Shown: piece by piece, positions 1 to 8,937 of the stretch
Position numbering within the stretch: position 1 is the stretch's first letter
How the letters are laid out: each line of letters starts with the position of its first letter
Program-made: the position numbers and the translations under genes
Notes under the pieces: generated by a model
The model's database searches: none
What the model saw: only the letters and a program-made list of their open reading frames with translations
What the model was told of the DNA's origin: nothing
Origin: JBFGCT01 sp963825565
Lineage (GTDB): Bacteria; Actinomycetota; Acidimicrobiia; Acidimicrobiales; Ilumatobacteraceae
Assembly (NCBI GenBank): GCA_963825565.1
Contig: CAWGTW010000006.1
Location: 124,001-188,000, forward strand
Direction: 5' to 3'
DNA: 64,000 bases

Positions 1-325
1 CCTCGACCCGCGTCGTCAGGCGCACCCGGGTCGACGTCCCGGCCGGGGCGAGGCGCCACTCGTTCGACACGTCGCCGACCGGCGGCAGGCCGGTGATCCG
101 GTAGGCGAGGACCCTGCCCGGCTCCCACGTCGTCACCGTCTCGAGCAGCGTGAGTCGGCCGGTCTGGACCCGGCGGACCGCCCCCAGGCCGATGGTCTGT
201 ACCTTCATCGTGCAGGAGTGGTCGACGTTCGGCGCCCACGCGGCGATCGACGCGAAGTCGGCGAGCACCGCCCACACGCGGCCGGCCGGCGCGTCGATGT
301 CCCTGGTGCGGACGATCTCGGTCAC
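1..325 (-). CDS. SRPBCC family protein (3' part only, runs off window)
   Basis: Only the first 108 codons are in the window and the 3' end lies beyond base 1. The translation begins VTEIVRTRDIDAP and continues with RVWAVLADFASIAAWAPNVD, which is the usual N-terminal strand and helix of the START/polyketide-cyclase (SRPBCC) fold, a hydrophobic-ligand-binding cavity protein. The GTG start overlaps the TGA of the upstream dehalogenase gene (GTGA), so the two are probably translationally coupled. The ligand cannot be inferred. The fold call is fairly secure; the function is not known. Confidence 0.75.
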   Translation of the reverse strand, partial: MTEIVRTRDIDAPAGRVWAVLADFASIAAWAPNVDHSCTMKVQTIGLGAVRRVQTGRLTLLETVTTWEPGRVLAYRITGLPPVGDVSNEWRLAPAGTSTRVRLTTRVE

Positions 326-1227
326 GATCCGGCGAATCCGATCAGCAGCTCGGCCAACTCCGCGCCGCGATCCTCCTGCAGGAAGTGTCCCGCGCCGTCG
401 ACCGTCGTATGCGGTTGGCCCTGGGCGCCGGGCACCTTCGCCCGGAACGGGGCGTCGCCGCCCCTGGTCACCGGATCGCGGTCGCTGAAGCACAGCAGGA
501 AGGGCCGGTCGAATCGTTCGAGCACCTGCCACGCGGCCACGTTGTCGGCGCTGGCCGGGTCGTCGGGGGAGGTCGGCACGAGCGTCGGGAAGATCCGCGC
601 CCCCGCCTGGTAGGAGTCGTCGGGGAACGGCGCGTCGTACGCCTCCCGGACGCCGTCGGGTAGGTCGATCGTCGTCGCGGCGTCGATCAGCCGGCCGACG
701 TCGAGCACCGGCGTCTCCTGGGAGAACTTCTGCCAGGCGAGGAACGCGTCGCTGGCCGGGCCGTGCCCGGTGGGGAGCCCGGTGTTGCCGATCGCCACGC
801 GGGCGAACCGCTCCGGGGCGAGAGCGACCAGCCGCAGCCCGATCAGCCCGCCCCAGTCCTGGGCGAACAGCGTGAGGTCGCGCAGGTCGAGATGGTCGAA
901 CAACAGGCCGCGCATCCACTCGACGTGGCGGGCGTAGGTGTAGTCGGACCGCTCGGTCGGCTTGTCGCTGCGACCGAACCCGACGAGGTCGGGAGCGATC
1001 ACGCGATGGCCGGCGGCGGCGAGCGGAGGGATCATGTGCCGGTAGAGGTAGCTCCACGTCGGCTCGCCGTGTATCAACAGGACCGGCGGCGCGCCGGCCG
1101 GACCCTCGTCGAGGTAGTGCACGCGCAGCGTGCCCCCGTCGCCGTCGGGCACGTCGACGTAGTGCGGGGCGAACGGATAGCCGGGCAGGTCGGCGAAGCG
1201 GTCGTCGGGCGTGCGGAGCGTCTGCAT
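322..1227 (-). CDS. haloalkane dehalogenase (alpha/beta hydrolase, HLD-I type)
   Basis: A 301-residue cytosolic alpha/beta hydrolase that would hydrolyse carbon-halogen bonds to an alcohol, halide and proton. Visible motifs are HGEPTWSYLYR (53-63, oxyanion and cap entry), the nucleophile Asp124 in QDWGG with Trp125 as the first halide-stabilising residue, an acid in FSDRDP (Asp249 or Asp251), and the base His281 in GAGHFLQED. The spacing matches the DhlA/DhmA-like subfamily, and the length is normal. Epoxide hydrolases share the fold but do not carry the QDWGG plus HGEPTWS pair. The gene is coupled by a 4-nt overlap to the SRPBCC gene downstream. Substrate range cannot be read from the sequence. 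Confidence 0.88.
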   Translation of the reverse strand: MQTLRTPDDRFADLPGYPFAPHYVDVPDGDGGTLRVHYLDEGPAGAPPVLLIHGEPTWSYLYRHMIPPLAAAGHRVIAPDLVGFGRSDKPTERSDYTYARHVEWMRGLLFDHLDLRDLTLFAQDWGGLIGLRLVALAPERFARVAIGNTGLPTGHGPASDAFLAWQKFSQETPVLDVGRLIDAATTIDLPDGVREAYDAPFPDDSYQAGARIFPTLVPTSPDDPASADNVAAWQVLERFDRPFLLCFSDRDPVTRGGDAPFRAKVPGAQGQPHTTVDGAGHFLQEDRGAELAELLIGFAGS

Positions 1228-1292
1228 TCGGTGTTGTTGCTTTCAGGTCGTCGGGCGATCATCGGGTGATCATCGGTCGGGTCATCGTCGGG
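1228..1292. repeat. short degenerate TCATCGGG/TCGTCGGG repeats
   Basis: The gap between the dehalogenase start and the MBL-fold gene stop is made of several imperfect 8-9 bp copies of tcatcgggt/tcgtcgggt. No hairpin of terminator strength is apparent. It looks like simple-sequence drift in an intergenic space and not a defined site. Confidence 0.4.
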
Positions 1293-2132
1293 TCAACGTC
1301 GGGCGGGCACCTCGACGCGGTGAAGATCATCGCCGAGCTCGATCCGCCCGGCGAACCAGGCCGCGGCCCGCTCGCGCCAGTCGGCTCCGTCACCGCCGGG
1401 CGGGATCGCCGGGACGTAGTGGGTGAGCACGAGCGTCCCGACGCCGGCGCGGGCCGCGGTCTGCGCCGCCTCCTCGGGCGAGGAGTGGTAGTCGAGGGTG
1501 TCCTGCAAGCGCTGGATCGGGATGCCCGAGATGATGTCCTTGCGGATCGCCGTGTGGACCAGTGCGTCGGCGCCGGCGCAGAGCCGGTCGAGCCCGGCGC
1601 ACGGCACGGTGTCGCCGGCGGTGACCACCGACGCACCGGCGTGGTCGAACCGGTAGCCGACCGTCGGTTCGACCGGACGGTGATCGGTCGGGGCAGCCGA
1701 GATCGACACCGCGCCGCCGAGCCCGAGCGGTCCGTCGGCGATCTCGACGACGTCGACGATCGGTCCGCTGTCGAGGTCGCCGTGGTGGGCGATGCGGTAG
1801 CCGATGTCCGGGCCGAGGGACGCCAGGATGTGGCCGACGACCTCCCGGGTGCCGACCGGACCGACGATGCGCAACGGGGTCGGCTCGAACGTCGTGATCC
1901 AGTGGCTGGTGATGACGTCGTTGAGATCGGTGATGTGGTCGCTGTGCAGATGGGTCAACAGCACGGCGGTGAGCTGCGACGGCGGAACCGGCACCGCGGC
2001 GAGCCGCATCACGACCGCCCGACCGGCGTCGACGAGGTACGACTCGCCGCCGCCCTGGATCAGCGTCGCCGGCCCGGCGCGGTGCGGTTCGGGCATCGGG
2101 CTGCCGGTCCCGAGCAGGGTGATCGTCAGCAT
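1293..2132 (-). CDS. metallo-beta-lactamase-fold hydrolase, RNase Z/phosphodiesterase-like
   Basis: A 279-residue MBL-fold protein. The N-terminus MLTITLLGTGSPMP is the RNase Z-type beta strand. The metal-binding motif HLHSDH sits at 61-66, followed by a later TDH, a GDTVPC aspartate and a THYVP histidine, so the dinuclear zinc site appears complete. The family includes tRNase Z, cAMP phosphodiesterase and arylsulfatase-like enzymes. The long exosite arm of true tRNase Z is not obvious, so a general hydrolase or phosphodiesterase role is more likely. It lies 2 nt after the sulfatase stop on the same strand, suggesting one transcript with the sulfatase, and the dehalogenase follows. Confidence 0.8.
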   Translation of the reverse strand: MLTITLLGTGSPMPEPHRAGPATLIQGGGESYLVDAGRAVVMRLAAVPVPPSQLTAVLLTHLHSDHITDLNDVITSHWITTFEPTPLRIVGPVGTREVVGHILASLGPDIGYRIAHHGDLDSGPIVDVVEIADGPLGLGGAVSISAAPTDHRPVEPTVGYRFDHAGASVVTAGDTVPCAGLDRLCAGADALVHTAIRKDIISGIPIQRLQDTLDYHSSPEEAAQTAARAGVGTLVLTHYVPAIPPGGDGADWRERAAAWFAGRIELGDDLHRVEVPARR

Positions 2133-2134
2133 GG

Positions 2135-4396
2135 CTACTGCCTGCCCATCTCGGCGCGGGCTTCTGCTTCCCGCGCGGCGAGGTCGGCCGGCGAGAGGAG
2201 TTGGATGACGACCTCGTGCAGGGTGCCGGTGAACGGGTTGGCCCCGGCGTAGCGCTGCGACACCGCCGACCCGTGGTCGTAGCCGACGCTCGCGCCGACC
2301 GAGGAGATCATGCGCATGTAGAGCGGCACCTCGGCGCGCCCGGCCACCTCGCCGTCGACGACCAGTTCGATCGCCCCGGCCATCCCGTCTTTCCGGCGGA
2401 AGCGAACGAGGACATCGGTCGTACCGGCGGGCAGCGCCACGTCGGACTCGACGATCGTGTGGTCGTCGAAGGCGTTGTAGTCGACGACGAGGCGGTCGTC
2501 GGCGACGAACACCGAGATCCCGGAGTTCTCGGTACCGGTCGCGTACAGCACCCCGCCCTCATCGGCGGCGCGGGTGACGCGAGCGGCCAGGTCGAAGCTG
2601 CGACCACCGATCGCCGCCGACGCCTGGCCGGGCATCGGCGACATCGGCGGGCGGTACACGTACCGACGATCGGGCGGGTGCGGCGAGTTCGGGCGGAACC
2701 GTGCGCCGAACAGCTCGAACATGCGGTCGTCGAGCGGCAGCACGCCGTGACGCTCGGCCTCCGCCCACCAGTGCTCGATCAGCTCGGCGAGCTTGCCCGG
2801 TTCGGCCTCGGCCAGATCGTTGCACTCCGAGCGATCCTCCGCGAGGTGGTACAGCTCCCACGGCTCCCGGTCGTAATCGGCACCGGCGGTGTGCTTGCAG
2901 ACCGCTTTCCACTCCCCCGCCACCACTGCCCGGCTGCCGCCCATCTCGAAGTACTGGAGCGTGTTGGTCGCCGGGACCGCCGGATCGGCGAGCGCCGCGG
3001 CGAACGAGTGCCCGGTGACCGCGAGTTGCTCGACGCCGCGGTAGACCTCGGGCGGAGTGATTCCGAGCAGCTCGTAGATCGTCGGCGCGATGTCGGCCAC
3101 GTTGACGAACTGATCGCGCAACGAGCCGGACTGGGCGGGGTCGATGCCGCCCGGCCAGTGGACGATCATCGGGACGTGGACGCCGCCCTCGTGGGTGTTC
3201 TGCTTGTACCACTTGAACGGCGAGTTGCCGCACTGCGCCCACCCCCACGGGTAGTTGGTGTGACTGTGGGGGCCGCCGATGTCGTCGATGCGGGCGATCG
3301 CCTCGTTCGGGGTCTCGAGGATGCCGTTGAAGAACTTCATCTCGTGCAGCACCCCGAACGGTCCGCCCTCCTGCGACGCACCGTTGTCGGCGAGCACGAC
3401 GAGGATCGTGTCGTCGAGCTGTCCGAGGCGCGCGAGGCCGGCGACGAGCCGGCCGATCTGGTCGTCGGTGTGGTCGAGGAACGCGGCGAACGCCTCCTGG
3501 AGCCGGGCCGCGAGGCGCTGCTGGTTCTCCGGCAGCTCGTCCCACGGGTCGACCCCGGGGTTGCGCGGAGCGAGCTCGGTCCCGGAAGGGATCACGCCGA
3601 GGTCGAGCTGGCGCTCGTACCAGCGCCGGCGGGTGACGTCCCACCCCTCGTCGTATCGCCCGCGGTACTTCTCGAGGTACGGGGCAGGGGCCTGGTGCGG
3701 AGCGTGCGTCGCCCCGAACGGCAGGTAGAGGAAGAACGGCCGATCGGGCCGCACGCCCTTCGAGTCGGCCACCATCCGCAACGCCTGGTCGACCAGGTCC
3801 TCGGAGAGGTGGTAGCCGTCCTCGGGGCCGCCGGGCGGCTCGATCGGGTGGTTGTCGCAGACGAGGTCGGGATGGAACTGGTCGGTCTCGCCCTCGAGGA
3901 ACCCGTAGAAGCGGTCGAAGCCACGCCCGAGCGGCCACTGCTCGAACGGGCCGGCGGCGGAGCACTGCTCCATCGGGGCGAGGTGCCACTTGCCGGTGCA
4001 CAACGTCGCGTAGCCCTCGTCGCGCAGCACCTCCGCGATCGTCGCCGCATGGTTGGAGATGTGGCCGAGCATGTTCGGGAACCCGGTGCGGAAGTTGGAC
4101 ACCGCCCGCATCCCGACCGCGTGCTGCGACCGACCGGTGAGCAGCGAGGCGCGAGTCGGCGAGCACAGCGGCGTGACGTGGAAGTTCGTGAACTGCAACC
4201 CGCGGGCGGCGAGCGCGTCGATGTTGGCGGTGTCGATGTCGGAGCCGTAGCACCCGAACTGGGCGAAGCCGGTGTCGTCGAGCAGCACGACGACGACGTT
4301 TGGCGCGGCCTCGCCGGGGTGCGGCGGCTCATCGAAGAACGGCTCGGACTCGGCGGCGGTCCGCCCGATCGTGCCCTCGAAGCGGGACGGTCTCAT
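2135..4396 (-). CDS. type I (formylglycine) arylsulfatase
   Basis: A 753-residue sulfatase. NVVVVLLDD near residues 33-41 supplies the first metal-binding aspartates, and CSPTR at 78-82 is the CxPxR signature whose Cys78 is converted to formylglycine by a sulfatase-modifying enzyme (none is encoded here). Downstream are TGKWHL (Lys/His of the active site) and a VLADNGAS metal-site segment. A C-terminal beta-rich region of about 170 residues follows, as in the long mycobacterial AtsD-type sulfatases. No signal peptide is visible, so it is probably cytosolic. I chose the ATG at 4396 because it overlaps the stop of the upstream tetR gene (ATGA) and gives a normal N-terminus; the frame is open further upstream only as a shadow of tetR. 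Confidence 0.9.
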   Translation of the reverse strand: MRPSRFEGTIGRTAAESEPFFDEPPHPGEAAPNVVVVLLDDTGFAQFGCYGSDIDTANIDALAARGLQFTNFHVTPLCSPTRASLLTGRSQHAVGMRAVSNFRTGFPNMLGHISNHAATIAEVLRDEGYATLCTGKWHLAPMEQCSAAGPFEQWPLGRGFDRFYGFLEGETDQFHPDLVCDNHPIEPPGGPEDGYHLSEDLVDQALRMVADSKGVRPDRPFFLYLPFGATHAPHQAPAPYLEKYRGRYDEGWDVTRRRWYERQLDLGVIPSGTELAPRNPGVDPWDELPENQQRLAARLQEAFAAFLDHTDDQIGRLVAGLARLGQLDDTILVVLADNGASQEGGPFGVLHEMKFFNGILETPNEAIARIDDIGGPHSHTNYPWGWAQCGNSPFKWYKQNTHEGGVHVPMIVHWPGGIDPAQSGSLRDQFVNVADIAPTIYELLGITPPEVYRGVEQLAVTGHSFAAALADPAVPATNTLQYFEMGGSRAVVAGEWKAVCKHTAGADYDREPWELYHLAEDRSECNDLAEAEPGKLAELIEHWWAEAERHGVLPLDDRMFELFGARFRPNSPHPPDRRYVYRPPMSPMPGQASAAIGGRSFDLAARVTRAADEGGVLYATGTENSGISVFVADDRLVVDYNAFDDHTIVESDVALPAGTTDVLVRFRRKDGMAGAIELVVDGEVAGRAEVPLYMRMISSVGASVGYDHGSAVSQRYAGANPFTGTLHEVVIQLLSPADLAAREAEARAEMGRQ

Positions 4397-5060
4397 CGTG
4401 TGCTCCCCCGGTCGGCGAACGTGTCGAGGACGCCGTCGACCCCCTGTGCCCACGCCCTTCCGATCTGTCGGCGCGAACGTCCGTGCGCCGTTCGCATAAT
4501 CTCCCACGCTTCGGGTGACGTGAGCGAGTCGACGAGCGCCACGATGTCGGCGGCCCCCGAGGGCGTCGCCGCCGCCAACTCCGGCGCGAACTGCGTGCGG
4601 ACCTGCTCGGCGAGCAGCGAACGGTTCATCGCGACCGCTTCGGCGGCGGGATCGTGCTCGATCGCCCGCAGCCGGGCGATCGCCAGGATCGGTGCCGTCG
4701 CGCCGAAGAGCCGCAGGCGGGCGTCGACGAACGCCGTGGTGCGCGCGGCGCGCGTGAGCCTCGCCCGGCGTTCTCGATCTCGTAGAGGTGGGCAAAGCGG
4801 GTACGGAACCGGGCGAAGGCGTGGCGCTGCATGTCCTCGATGCCGTCGAAGTACCGGAAGACCGACGCGACCGACACCCCGGCCCGGTTCGCGACCTCGT
4901 CGACCGTCGGCGGCAGCCTGCCCTCGAGCAGGAACTCGAACAGCGCATCGACCACGGCCGCCCGGCCCCGTTCCCGTCGAGCGTGCCGGCCGTCGGGCAC
5001 GGTCGTGACAGTGGTCGTGGCAGTGGTCGCGGCGCTGGTCGCGGCGCCGGTCGAGGTCAT
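4393..5060 (-). pseudogene. TetR family regulator, single-base frameshift
   Basis: The first half, from MTSTGAATS, contains a normal TetR helix-turn-helix (RGRAAVVDALFEFL, then VDEVANRAGVSVASVFRYF). The ligand-binding half continues in another frame from ARLTRAARTTAFVDAR to the stop. The frames meet near 4765-4775, where a GCCGGGC run appears to lack one G; the span is 3n+2, consistent with one missing base. It overlaps the sulfatase by 4 nt and is the obvious candidate regulator of the sulfatase/MBL/dehalogenase genes. The break may be a homopolymer sequencing error, in which case the protein would be about 222 residues and functional. Confidence 0.8.
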
Positions 5061-5182
5061 GTCGGTCGACCCTACATCGCCGCATCGATCTATTGAAAGT
5101 ACGACTCTCACTAGATGTCGCCTTGCACGACCGGGGCTCCGGCGCGATCGTTGCCCGTCATGGGCCGACCAGGAGCACGCCG

Positions 5183-5650
5183 ATGGTGACGATCGCGACC
5201 AACCGCACGGTCGACCGAGCCGGGCTCGACGATTTCGTCCGCGTCCGCCACCACGCCGTGCTGACGACCTTCCGCCACGACGGGTGGCCGCAATCGTCGC
5301 TGGTCACGATGGGGCTCGACGGCGCGGGCCGGGCGGTGGTGTCGAGCTACCCCGAGCGGGCCAAGGTGCGCAACCTGCGGCGCGATCCGCGGGCCTCGCT
5401 CGTCGTGATGTCCGACGACTTCGGAGGCGAGTGGGTACAGGTCGACGGTCGGGCGGAGGTCCTCGACCTGCCCGACGCGCTCGACGGGTTGGTCGAGTAC
5501 TACCGCGTGATCTCCGGGGAGCACCCCGACTGGGACGAGTACCGCGCCGCGATGGTCCACCAGGGCAAGTGCCTCGTCAGAGTGACGATCGAGCGTTGGG
5601 GACCGATCGCCCGAGGGGGCTTCCCGCCGCGGCTCGCCGCCGACGGCTGA
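5183..5650 (+). CDS. PPOX-class flavin/F420-dependent oxidoreductase
   Basis: A 155-residue split beta-barrel protein of the pyridoxamine-phosphate-oxidase-like group. It shows HHAVLTTFRHDGWPQSSLVTM (cofactor-phosphate strand), the KVRNLRRDPRASL motif typical of F420- or FMN-binding members, and a C-terminal FPPRLAADG. The start ATG at 5183 is preceded by AGGAG at 5171-5175. The open frame further upstream has no ribosome site and overlaps the tetR promoter region. It reads divergently from tetR. F420H2-dependent reduction is the family's commonest role in actinobacteria, but the substrate is unknown. Confidence 0.82.
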   Translation: MVTIATNRTVDRAGLDDFVRVRHHAVLTTFRHDGWPQSSLVTMGLDGAGRAVVSSYPERAKVRNLRRDPRASLVVMSDDFGGEWVQVDGRAEVLDLPDALDGLVEYYRVISGEHPDWDEYRAAMVHQGKCLVRVTIERWGPIARGGFPPRLAADG

Positions 5651-5772
5651 CCGAGGCGGTCGCCCGCCCCTCGACCGGCGCCGCGTCGCCCGAAGCACGC
5701 TCCGTCGCCGGGGGCCGCGCTCGCGTCACCGGCGGGGTAGCGTGCGGACGCTGGGCGACGATCCGGAGCACG

Positions 5773-7245
5773 ATGGCCTTTCTGCTGAGACCGACCTCGC
5801 GTGTCGAGCGCGACATCAAGCGTGCTGCCCGGGAGCGGCTGGACGACGCGCTGTCGAGGCTCGATCTGCTCGACGCAGACCCCGGAGCGGCGCTCGTCGA
5901 GGAGCAGGTGCACGAGATCCGCAAGCGGTGCAAAGAGGCCCGCGGCCTGGCCCGTCTCGTGCGCCCGTCGCTCGGAGCCCGGTTCGACCGGTTCAACGCG
6001 CTGGTCGGAGACGCGGCCGCCGAGCTGTCCGGCGTGCGCGACGCGCACGCCGTCCTCGGCACACTCGACCGCCTGCTGGCGGCATCGCCCGAGGGTTCCG
6101 ACCCGCCGTTTGCCTCCGTGCGCGCCATCCTGGCCGAATGGGCGGTGACCGCGACCGAGGGCTTGCAGGCCGGCGACCAGCGCATCGCCGACGCCCGCCG
6201 GAAGCTGACCACGGCGCGGCGCGACATCAGGCGCTGGGACCTCCCCGGCGGATTCGATCCGATCGCCACCGGCCTGGGCGACACCTACCGACGCGGCGAG
6301 CGGGCGCTCGAACGGGTGGGCCGCCGGCCGACCGACGAGCGGGTGCACGGGTGGCGCAAGGCGGTCAAGCAGCTCTGGTACCAGGTCCGCCTGCTCGAGC
6401 CGGCAGCCCCCAGTGTGCTCGGGGCGTCGTGCGACGCCCTCGACGCGCTCTCCGACGCCCTCGGGGACGACCACGACCTCGCCGTCCTCGCCGCCCACCT
6501 GGCCACCGATGAGGAACGGTTCGGCGGTGCGGCGGCCGTCGCCGACCTCACGCGGCTGGTGCGGTCCCAGCAGGCCGAGCTGCGGGAGCGGGCCGTCCGC
6601 CTCGGATCGACGATCTACGCCGAGCCGCGCCGGGCGTTCGTTGCGCGGATCGCCGGCTACTGGGAACTGACGCTCGCCGACGGCCCCGAGCGGCCGACCG
6701 GTGGCATCGACGCACTGCTCCCCGAACGGCGGAAGGGGACAGGACCGTCCGAGCGGGCAACCGGCGGCGGGATCGAGCGCGAGCGGAAGTTTCTCGTGAC
6801 CTCCCCGATCGACGTACCGCCCGGCATCGGGATCCGCCAGGGCTACCTCGCGATCGACGACCCGGTCAGCGTGCGCATCCGGGACGCGGGTGGTCGCGGC
6901 TGCACGTTGACCCTCAAGGCCGGCTCGGGCGCCACCCGCCTCGAGCACGAGTGGGAGATCGACCGGGTCCGCTTCGACGAGCTGTGGGCGCACGCCGCCG
7001 GTCGATGCGTCACCAAGACCCGGTCGCGGCTGCCGATCGGCGACCACACCGCGGAGGTCGACGTCTTCCACGACGAACTCGAGGGGCTCGTCGTCGCCGA
7101 GGTCGAGTTCGACAGTGATGCGTCGATGGCCGCGTTCACCCCGCCGGCGTGGTTCGGCCCCGAGGTGACCGACGACCTCCGGTACACGAACAGCGCCCTC
7201 GCCGCGCACGGCCTCGACCCCGAGCTCCTCCGACGCCGGCCGTGA
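5773..7245 (+). CDS. CHAD-CYTH domain protein (reversed domain order)
   Basis: A 490-residue protein. Residues about 1-310 form a CHAD domain: helical, rich in conserved His, Lys and Arg, with VHEIRKRCKEARGLARL in the first repeat and VHGWRKAVKQLWYQ in the second. Such domains bind polyphosphate. From about residue 333 the CYTH domain begins with GIERERKFLV (the ExExK signature) and continues with SVRIRDAG, LTLKAGS and a terminal DLRYTNSALA. CYTH tunnels hydrolyse triphosphates or bind thiamine triphosphate. In most proteins CYTH precedes CHAD; here the order is inverted. Start ATG 5773 has CGGAG upstream. A polyphosphate-related role is inferred from the families. Confidence 0.85.
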   Translation: MAFLLRPTSRVERDIKRAARERLDDALSRLDLLDADPGAALVEEQVHEIRKRCKEARGLARLVRPSLGARFDRFNALVGDAAAELSGVRDAHAVLGTLDRLLAASPEGSDPPFASVRAILAEWAVTATEGLQAGDQRIADARRKLTTARRDIRRWDLPGGFDPIATGLGDTYRRGERALERVGRRPTDERVHGWRKAVKQLWYQVRLLEPAAPSVLGASCDALDALSDALGDDHDLAVLAAHLATDEERFGGAAAVADLTRLVRSQQAELRERAVRLGSTIYAEPRRAFVARIAGYWELTLADGPERPTGGIDALLPERRKGTGPSERATGGGIERERKFLVTSPIDVPPGIGIRQGYLAIDDPVSVRIRDAGGRGCTLTLKAGSGATRLEHEWEIDRVRFDELWAHAAGRCVTKTRSRLPIGDHTAEVDVFHDELEGLVVAEVEFDSDASMAAFTPPAWFGPEVTDDLRYTNSALAAHGLDPELLRRRP

Positions 7246-7296
7246 CCGTGACCGGCGCGTCGACGCCTGGGCATCAACGCCCCTAGGGTCGCTGGC

Positions 7297-8166
7297 ATGC
7301 TGGCGACGATCGGTGACCTGGTCGAGGACGTGGTCGTGCGGCTCGCCGGCCCGGTCAACATCGCGTCCGACACGGCGGCGACGATCGAGCGACGCCAGGG
7401 AGGGAGCGCGGCGAACGTCGCCATGGCCGCCGCCGGCGCCGGTCGTCCGGCCCGGTTCCTCGGTCAGGTCGGCGACGACCCGATCGGTCGCGCGCTGATC
7501 GCCGAGCTGGTTGCGGGCCGGGTCGACGCCGGGATGGTGCGCGCCGCCGGGCGGACCGGGACGATCATCGTCCTGGTCGACGAGCACGGGGAGCGGTCGA
7601 TGCTGACCGATCGCGGTGCGAGCCTGGCCCTCGACGCGCCGGAGGCGAGCTGGCTCGACGGCGTGACCGTGCTGCACGTGCCCTTCTACTCGCTGACCGA
7701 CGCACCGCTGTCGTCCACGGCGACCCAGCTCGTCGAATGGGCCCACCGGCGGCGGGTTCCCATCTCGCTCGACCTCTCCTCGGTCGCCGTCCTCGAAGCG
7801 GTCGGGGTCGAACGGGTCCGTGCGCTGGTCGAGTCGCTCCGGCCGGCGGTCGTGTTCGCCAACGCCGACGAGGCCGCGGTGCTCCCGCCGCCGATCGCGT
7901 CGGCGCTGACCGTCGTCAAGCGCGGCCCCGACCCCGTCGTGCTCGTCGGGGCCGGTCGGCGCGACGAGGTCCCCGTGCCGCCGATCGGATCGGTGACCGA
8001 CACGACCGGCGCCGGCGATGCGTTCGCCGCCGGGTTCCTCACCCACCGGCTCGACGACCACACCGGGTCAGCGACCGGGTGGCAGCTCGATCCGATCGGC
8101 GCGGCGGCCGCCGGGATCCGGTACGCCGCCGCCCACCTGACCGGGCACCGCCCGTCGACCGCGTGA
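7297..8166 (+). CDS. PfkB family carbohydrate/nucleoside kinase
   Basis: A 289-residue ribokinase-like protein. RRQGGSAANVAMAAAGAGR (about 32-50) is PfkB signature 1, and DTTGAGDAFAAGFL from residue 235 is signature 2, holding the catalytic Asp of the GAGD anion hole. LVDEHGERSMLTD is the typical lid-proximal strand. All elements of a complete kinase are present. The substrate could be a sugar, adenosine or a cytosolic phosphosugar; the sequence does not settle it. It follows the CHAD-CYTH gene by about 50 nt on the same strand and may share its transcript. Confidence 0.85.
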   Translation: MLATIGDLVEDVVVRLAGPVNIASDTAATIERRQGGSAANVAMAAAGAGRPARFLGQVGDDPIGRALIAELVAGRVDAGMVRAAGRTGTIIVLVDEHGERSMLTDRGASLALDAPEASWLDGVTVLHVPFYSLTDAPLSSTATQLVEWAHRRRVPISLDLSSVAVLEAVGVERVRALVESLRPAVVFANADEAAVLPPPIASALTVVKRGPDPVVLVGAGRRDEVPVPPIGSVTDTTGAGDAFAAGFLTHRLDDHTGSATGWQLDPIGAAAAGIRYAAAHLTGHRPSTA

Positions 8167-8194
8167 CCCTCAGAGCGGTGCGGGGCCTGACGGC

Positions 8195-8926
8195 TCAGGC
8201 CGCCGGCGTCCACCGGTACGCCGTGTGCACCCGGCCGTCGGCGACCAGCCACGCGTCCGTCCCGGCGGATCTGATCTCGACCGCCGTGTCGATGTCGATC
8301 GGGACGAGGAACTCGATCTCGGCGGTCCCGACCCGGCCGGCCTCCCGCCACGATCCGATCTCCTCGAACACCGCCCAGTGCACCGCGTTGTTGACGTGGT
8401 CGAACGGGTCGAGGTCGACGCGCCGCACCGTCCACGGCCGAGCCGTCGCGTCGTCGGGCGGACCGGCGAGCGACAGCCGTGTCGACACCTGTCGCTCGCC
8501 CGCGGCCTCACGGTAGATCTCGTGGAAGTTGTCGCCGAGCGCGGCCGGCCTTCCCGTCCTGAGGTCGACCTGCACCCACAGGCTCACCGTCTCGATCGCG
8601 GCGCCGCGGCCGCCCGAGATCGACGTCCGGCGCTCGGCCCAACTGCGGCCCGAGCCGGTGCAGAACGTCGTCAGCTCCAGGCGCTCGCGGAGCGCAGCCG
8701 GGCGCCGGACGTCGACGAGCGTGCGCCGAACCACCCAGCCGAACCGGGCGTCGAGCCCGCCGTCGTCAGCGTCGTCGGTGGCGATGTCTTGGAGGTAGCG
8801 GGCGATCGCGTCGAAGCGCAGCGCTGATCGGGGGTCGACATCGCTCAGCCGGACCCGCCGCTCGGCGGCGAACCGCCGCCCCCGTTCGGGCACCGGTAGC
8901 AGCTCGACGGCCGGGGGCACACGCAT
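8195..8926 (-). CDS. acyl-ACP thioesterase-like protein
   Basis: A 243-residue double hot-dog protein of the FatA/FatB-like family. The first hot-dog has RLSDVDPRSALRFDAIARYL followed by WVVRRTLVDV, and the second has DLDPFDHVNNAVHWAVFEEI, where the Asp/His/Asn of the DxxxHVNN motif are the active-site residues. Such enzymes release fatty acids from acyl carrier protein or acyl-CoA. Start ATG 8926 gives the usual N-terminus; the longer open frame is an antisense artefact over the VOC gene. It ends 28 nt from the convergent kinase gene and lies 11 nt after the VOC gene on the same strand. Confidence 0.83.
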   Translation of the reverse strand: MRVPPAVELLPVPERGRRFAAERRVRLSDVDPRSALRFDAIARYLQDIATDDADDGGLDARFGWVVRRTLVDVRRPAALRERLELTTFCTGSGRSWAERRTSISGGRGAAIETVSLWVQVDLRTGRPAALGDNFHEIYREAAGERQVSTRLSLAGPPDDATARPWTVRRVDLDPFDHVNNAVHWAVFEEIGSWREAGRVGTAEIEFLVPIDIDTAVEIRSAGTDAWLVADGRVHTAYRWTPAA

Positions 8927-8937
8927 CGGCAGGCCGC

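Noticed and set aside
2201..5008. Long plus-strand open frame over the sulfatase
   Set aside because: It is antisense to a clearly conserved sulfatase and TetR gene and has Arg/Gly/Val-rich composition expected of antisense GC-rich DNA.
5500..8061. 853-codon minus-strand open frame
   Set aside because: Antisense to the CHAD-CYTH and PfkB genes; no domain pattern.
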